Part shown: positions 6,550 to 8,576 of the stretch, piece by piece | Layout: the number at the start of each line of letters is the position of its first letter | Numbering within the stretch: position 1 is the stretch's first letter | Origin: JBOGXB01 sp050694215 | GTDB taxonomy: Bacteria > Actinomycetota > CADDZG01 > WHSQ01 | DNA length: 8,576 nt | Reading direction: 5' to 3' | Assembly: GCA_050694215.1 (NCBI GenBank) | Contig: JBOGXB010000080.1 | Span: 1 to 8,576, forward strand | Program-made: the position numbers and the translations under genes | Notes under the pieces: model-generated | The model's input: only the letters and a program-made list of their open reading frames with translations | Database searches by the model: none | What the model was told of the DNA's origin: nothing

Positions 6550-6956
6550 CCGTTTCGCTCGGCGTCTAATCGCGCCACCAGCTCTTCGACGCGGGCGGAG
6601 ACCTCGTCTCTGATCGCGGCCACCTCATCGGGGGACTTACCCTTCGGGTCGTCCAGGGCCCAGTCCTCCAGGGGGACCCTGAGGGCGGGGCATGCCTCCT
6701 CGACCGCGCAGCCCATGCCGATGACCAGGTCGGCACCGTCGGCCATCTCCTGGGTCAGCAGCCGCCCCGGAGAGGAGTCGAGCTCGATACCGACTTGCCT
6801 CATCGCGCTGACGACCTCCGGGTGCGGACGATCCGCCGGATCCGTCCCCGCGGACATCGCCTGGAAGCGGTCGCCTGCGACGCGTTTGAGGAAGGCCTCT
6901 GCCATCACGGAGCGGCCCGCGTTGTGCACGCACACGAAGAGGACGAGCGGCTTCAC
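6546..6956 (-). CDS. arsC: Arsenate reductase, low-molecular-weight phosphatase type
   Basis: Reduces arsenate to arsenite in the cytoplasm. The 136-aa product starts with the P-loop CVHNAGRS (Cys9-x5-Arg15) typical of LMW protein tyrosine phosphatases and ArsC. It has the SAGTDPAD segment (35-42), a Cys83/Cys89 pair in GMGCAVEEACP that can pass the disulfide outward, and the DWALDDPKG acid loop (98-106). The Cys pair, the HNAG loop and the operon partners favour arsenate reductase over a tyrosine phosphatase. The pair is spaced six residues apart, where the S. aureus pI258 enzyme has Cys82/Cys89, so the electron donor (thioredoxin or mycothiol/mycoredoxin) cannot be assigned by sight. The GTG start overlaps the arsM stop in GTGA, which indicates translational coupling. 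The stop codon shares CTAG with the convergent Arg-rich gene. Confidence 0.92.
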   Translation of the reverse strand: MKPLVLFVCVHNAGRSVMAEAFLKRVAGDRFQAMSAGTDPADRPHPEVVSAMRQVGIELDSSPGRLLTQEMADGADLVIGMGCAVEEACPALRVPLEDWALDDPKGKSPDEVAAIRDEVSARVEELVARLDAERNG

Positions 6957-7720
6957 ACCTTGCGCGCCTTGACGATCGCGCTGTGCATCCTATCGGCCAC
7001 CGTATGTGTGGAGCTGATCTCGATATCCGTGAAGCCGGCGCCGCTCAAGCCGAGCTCGTACTCCGTGAAGGACAACGCGCCGGCTATGCAACCGACGTAG
7101 CTTCCGCGCTCGGCCCGATCCTCGGCGGTCAGCTCGTCGTTCGCGACGATGTCGGTGATGCCGATGCGACCGCCCGGACGGAGCACGCGGTGCATCTCGA
7201 CGAAGACGGCTTTCTTGTCCGCAGACAGGTTGATCACGCAGTTCGATATGACCACGTCGACCGCTTCGTCGGGCAGCGGGATGTCTTCGATGAAGCCATT
7301 CAGGAACTCGACGTTGTCCAGCCCGGCGGCGTCCTTGTTCTGGTTTGCGAGCTCGAGCATCTCATCGGTCATGTCCAGGCCGTAGGCCATGCCCTCCGGG
7401 CCGACCCTGCGCGCGGACACAAGGACGTCGATGCCCCCGCCCGACCCCAGGTCTAGTACGGTCTCGCCGGGCTTCAGGTCGGCGACGGCCGTCGGGTTGC
7501 CGCACCCGAGGCTTCCCAGCAAGGCGGCGTCGGGTAGCACCTCGCGATCGCCGATCTCGTAGAGCTGAGAGCCGAACGACTCCCCACTGCCGCAGCACCC
7601 CGAATCGACGCCGGGGCCGCAACATGAAGCCTCGAACGCGGCTGACTCCTTCGAACCCGCCGCAACCGCCCGAGCGGCGTCTGCGTAACGCTCTCTTACC
7701 TCATGTCTGACATCTGTCAT
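6953..7720 (-). CDS. arsM: Arsenite S-adenosylmethionine methyltransferase
   Basis: Methylates As(III) stepwise, using S-adenosylmethionine, to methylated and finally volatile arsenicals, in the cytoplasm. The 255-aa product carries the SAM-binding motif VLDLGSGGGIDVL (88-100), YGLDMTDEML (113-122), and the family signatures GSLGCGNPTA (69-78) and SNCVINLS (159-166). Cys73, Cys161 and Cys211 match the conserved As(III)-binding triad of ArsM (Cys72, Cys174 and Cys224 in the Cyanidioschyzon enzyme, with the same 50-residue spacing between the last two). Two vicinal Cys pairs (33-34 and 42-43) lie near the N-terminus. The frame is open up to 7810, but the ATG at 7720 is chosen because it follows the arsR stop by one nucleotide and has GGGAGG 8 nt upstream. 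It is probably co-transcribed with arsR and arsC and induced by arsenite. Confidence 0.95.
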   Translation of the reverse strand: MTDVRHEVRERYADAARAVAAGSKESAAFEASCCGPGVDSGCCGSGESFGSQLYEIGDREVLPDAALLGSLGCGNPTAVADLKPGETVLDLGSGGGIDVLVSARRVGPEGMAYGLDMTDEMLELANQNKDAAGLDNVEFLNGFIEDIPLPDEAVDVVISNCVINLSADKKAVFVEMHRVLRPGGRIGITDIVANDELTAEDRAERGSYVGCIAGALSFTEYELGLSGAGFTDIEISSTHTVADRMHSAIVKARKV

Positions 7721-7721
7721 C

Positions 7722-8072
7722 TCATGCGCCTCCCAGGTTGACAACGGCCGAGACTCTGTCCATCGCATCGTGGTCCAGTGAGTAGAAGCCCCAAGTTCCT
7801 CGCTGCTCACGCTGAAGAAGTCCGCTGTCGACGAGCTTCTTCAGATGAAAGCTGACGGTCGGCTGGCTCAATCCGATTGCGTCGGTGATATCGCAGACGC
7901 ATACGGAATCGTCGCTGTTCGCGAGGAGGTTGACGATGCGCACGCGGTGGGGATCGGCCAGAGCCTTGAATACGTCTGCGGTCGCCACGGCTTCGGCCTT
8001 CCCCAGGCGGGGAGCACCCATCGGGACGCAGCATTGGACCGGCACCGTCTCCTGGATCGAGCGCAGGGCCAC
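7722..8072 (-). CDS. arsR: ArsR-family arsenite-responsive repressor
   Basis: A winged-helix repressor that should release its operator on binding As(III) or Sb(III). From the GTG at 8072 it has 116 aa, normal for ArsR. Seen: the dimer/helix segment ATADVFKALADPHRVRIVNLL (30-50), the metal-site motif VCVCDITDAIG (57-67), the recognition helix SQPTVSFHLKKL (69-80) and the wing LLQREQRGTWGFYSL. Cys14-Cys15 near the N-terminus together with Cys58/Cys60 resemble the CgArsR site of Corynebacterium (Cys15, Cys16, Cys55). The CVCD motif also recalls the plasmid R773 type. An in-frame ATG at 8117 would add 15 residues but has no Shine-Dalgarno, whereas the GTG at 8072 follows a perfect AAGGAGGT by 4 nt. 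The stop is one nucleotide before arsM. ArsR probably controls the whole arsRMC operon. Confidence 0.93.
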   Translation of the reverse strand: MALRSIQETVPVQCCVPMGAPRLGKAEAVATADVFKALADPHRVRIVNLLANSDDSVCVCDITDAIGLSQPTVSFHLKKLVDSGLLQREQRGTWGFYSLDHDAMDRVSAVVNLGGA

Positions 8073-8076
8073 ACCT

Positions 8077-8084
8077 ACCTCCTT
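8077..8084 (-). promoter_or_regulatory. Shine-Dalgarno of arsR deciding the GTG start
   Basis: On the minus strand AAGGAGGT, a full match to the anti-Shine-Dalgarno, ends 4 nt before the GTG at 8072. No comparable site precedes the longer ATG start at 8117. Confidence 0.8.
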
Positions 8085-8105
8085 GTTCGCCATCTCGTCT
8101 ATCGG

Positions 8106-8151
8106 ATGCTCGCGCATGGATCGAGATCTGTCAATATAGACGATCGTCGAT
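8106..8151 (-). promoter_or_regulatory. Putative arsRMC promoter and ArsR operator
   Basis: On the minus strand a perfect -35 hexamer TTGACA (8134-8129) is followed after 17 nt by a weak -10, GAGCAT (8111-8106). That transcript would start near 8100, downstream of the ATG at 8117, which agrees with use of the GTG at 8072. Just upstream lies a perfect 10-bp palindrome GACGATCGTC (8139-8148), which extends to a 16-bp imperfect palindrome at 8136-8151 with one mismatched pair. It is a plausible ArsR operator. An alternative -10, TATATT, overlaps this area (8138-8133) but has no good -35. No promoter or footprint data are available, so this is inference from motifs. Confidence 0.45.
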
Positions 8152-8170
8152 GCAAAAACTGAGCTCCAAG

Positions 8171-8189
8171 AGCCACGCCCACCGTGGTT
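8171..8189 (+). other. Small hairpin followed by a short T run
   Basis: AGCCACG (8171-8177), loop CCCAC and CGTGGTT (8183-8189) form a 7-bp stem with one G-U pair, followed on the plus strand by TT and then CC. The T run is short for an intrinsic terminator, and no plus-strand gene ends just upstream. It could insulate the downstream tRNA region from antisense transcription of the arsR promoter area, or be incidental. Confidence 0.25.
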
Positions 8190-8239
8190 TTCCGCGCTCA
8201 GAAATCGGGAGGGAGCCGAAGGGCTTTATTGGCATCGTT

Positions 8240-8271
8240 GGGCCCGTAGCTCAATTGGTAGGGCGTATCCA
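8240..8271 (+). pseudogene. Truncated tRNA gene remnant (5' half)
   Basis: These 32 nt have the acceptor strand GGGCCCG, the TA linker, the D-arm GCTC/GGGC around the loop AATTGGTA, and a 5' anticodon stem TATCC, but nothing that completes a tRNA follows. The expected 3' anticodon stem GGATA, the T-arm consensus GGTTCGA and a properly placed 3' acceptor strand are absent downstream. It matches the tRNA start at 8545 at 27 of 32 positions. Two of the differences are transitions in the D-arm, and three are clustered in the anticodon stem. The similarity ends at the start of the anticodon loop. It is probably the left remnant of an inserted element or a partial tRNA duplication rather than a working gene. 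Confidence 0.75.
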
Positions 8272-8277
8272 TTGGTC

Positions 8278-8471
8278 TTATCTCATCTCCGCGTATCTGA
8301 CGAGATAACGCACGGCCATCCGCACACCGCTAGTCTGGCCGTTGCGCGCTGGTGTAAGTCGCAGGTGTCGTAGCGACGTTCTCCGAAGGGCAACAGAACC
8401 TGCTTCCCGGCGCCGACGAGTGCAGCCAACACCGCTGCTTCAGCCCGCTCACCGATCTCTGAAGGCGTCAC
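8278..8471 (-). pseudogene. Internally deleted group I intron-associated PD-(D/E)XK endonuclease
   Basis: From the GTG at 8471, about 35 residues (8367-8471; MTPSEIGERAEAAV then VLLPFGERRYD) resemble the N-terminus of the PD-(D/E)XK endonuclease family associated with group I introns (I-Ssp6803I-like), where R-Y-D holds the first catalytic Asp. The frame then turns to unrelated sequence. In a different frame, 8278 to about 8361 encodes LRLTPARNGQTSGVRMAVRY and runs to a TAA at 8278. This resembles the end of the same family (PARNxQxxGVRxAxxY). The middle, including the (D/E/Q)xK catalytic half, is missing. From memory, intact members are about 140-150 aa, so roughly 80 codons are gone. The family match is by eye, without a search. 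TACCGT at 8483-8478 sits at -10 distance for a leaderless GTG start. The gene lies between the two tRNA copies, antisense to them. Confidence 0.65.
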
Positions 8472-8544
8472 ATCCCTACGGTAGCGGGAAGGTGTGACAG
8501 TCCTGGCGGAATCGCCGCCCGTTAACGCATAAACTCGAAACCGC
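8472..8544. other. Spacer between nuclease pseudogene and second tRNA
   Basis: This 73-bp gap holds a small GGCG/CGCC hairpin near 8505-8516. CATAAA at 8528-8533 is a weak -10-like sequence about 11 nt before the tRNA at 8545. TACCGT on the minus strand could serve the pseudogene. No convincing -35 is seen for the tRNA, so these are weak suggestions. Confidence 0.25.
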
Positions 8545-8576
8545 GGGCCCGTAGCTCAGTTGGTAGAGCGCTACCA
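8545..8576 (+). tRNA. tRNA gene, 5' half only (cut by window end)
   Basis: GGGCCCG (acceptor), TA, then GCTC, the D-loop AGTTGGTA and GAGC (a perfect D-stem), G26, the anticodon stem CTACC and A32 form a canonical tRNA 5' half that ends exactly where the window ends. The anticodon is not visible, so the amino acid cannot be assigned. Its 5' half is nearly repeated at 8240-8271, 305 bp upstream. Confidence 0.85.

Noticed and set aside
6983..7456. Plus-strand open frame opposite arsM
   Set aside because: It is antisense to well-conserved ArsM motifs and shows no family features.
8073..8117. Longer ArsR starting at the ATG at 8117
   Set aside because: There is no Shine-Dalgarno before 8117, the TTGACA-based promoter would start downstream of it, and a perfect AAGGAGGT serves the GTG at 8072.
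7725..8162. Plus-strand open frames opposite arsR
   Set aside because: They are shadows of arsR; the minus frame has the helix-turn-helix and metal motifs and proper operon spacing.
8272..8544. A group I intron interrupting a single tRNA gene
   Set aside because: The segment is short, I could not see a conserved intron core, and the sequence at its end is another tRNA 5' half, not a 3' half. CGGGCCC at 8544-8550 matches the 3' acceptor only because GGGCCC is palindromic, and the bases before it do not form a T-arm.

Overview
This 8.6 kb, GC-rich window most likely comes from an actinobacterium (Actinomycetota), probably an uncultured lineage. The evidence is the conserved gene order proA / nadD / LytR_C-domain membrane protein / rsfS, frequent GTG starts, pervasive 1-4 nt gene overlaps, a CgArsR-like cysteine layout in ArsR, and a low-molecular-weight-phosphatase-type ArsC. 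I cannot assign genus or class from the sequence alone.

Layout. Positions 2-592 (+) hold the 3' half of proA (proline synthesis). It converges, with an 11-bp overlap, on a minus-strand gene for a two-transmembrane GGDEF-EAL protein (582-2600), which turns over cyclic di-GMP. After a 173-bp divergent intergenic region, a tightly coupled plus-strand block follows: nadD (2774-3397, NAD synthesis), a large one-pass membrane protein with a long acidic cytoplasmic tail, 48-bp tandem repeats, a degenerate LCP-like domain and a C-terminal LytR_C domain (3394-5625), rsfS (5625-6014, ribosome silencing), and an unrecognised, extremely arginine-rich 187-aa protein (5986-6549) that overlaps the end of rsfS.

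The second half is a minus-strand arsenic module in the order arsR (start 8072), arsM, arsC (end 6546), with 1-nt spacing and a 4-nt overlap. ArsR senses As(III), ArsC reduces arsenate to arsenite, and ArsM methylates arsenite. No arsenite efflux pump lies in the window. arsC and the Arg-rich gene meet tail to tail and share the palindrome CTAG as both stop codons. A strong Shine-Dalgarno sequence, a palindrome and promoter-like hexamers precede arsR.

The last 340 bp hold no intact protein gene but look like the scar of a mobile element. A tRNA 5' half (8240-8271) stops in the anticodon loop. After it comes a minus-strand pseudogene whose two ends match, in different frames, the N- and C-termini of the group I intron-associated PD-(D/E)XK (I-Ssp6803I-like) endonuclease family. 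Next to that starts a second tRNA with nearly the same 5' half, cut by the window end. A homing nuclease remnant bracketed by two copies of a tRNA 5' half is the most interesting structure here. The Arg-rich protein and the LCP domain lacking its usual catalytic arginine motif come next.
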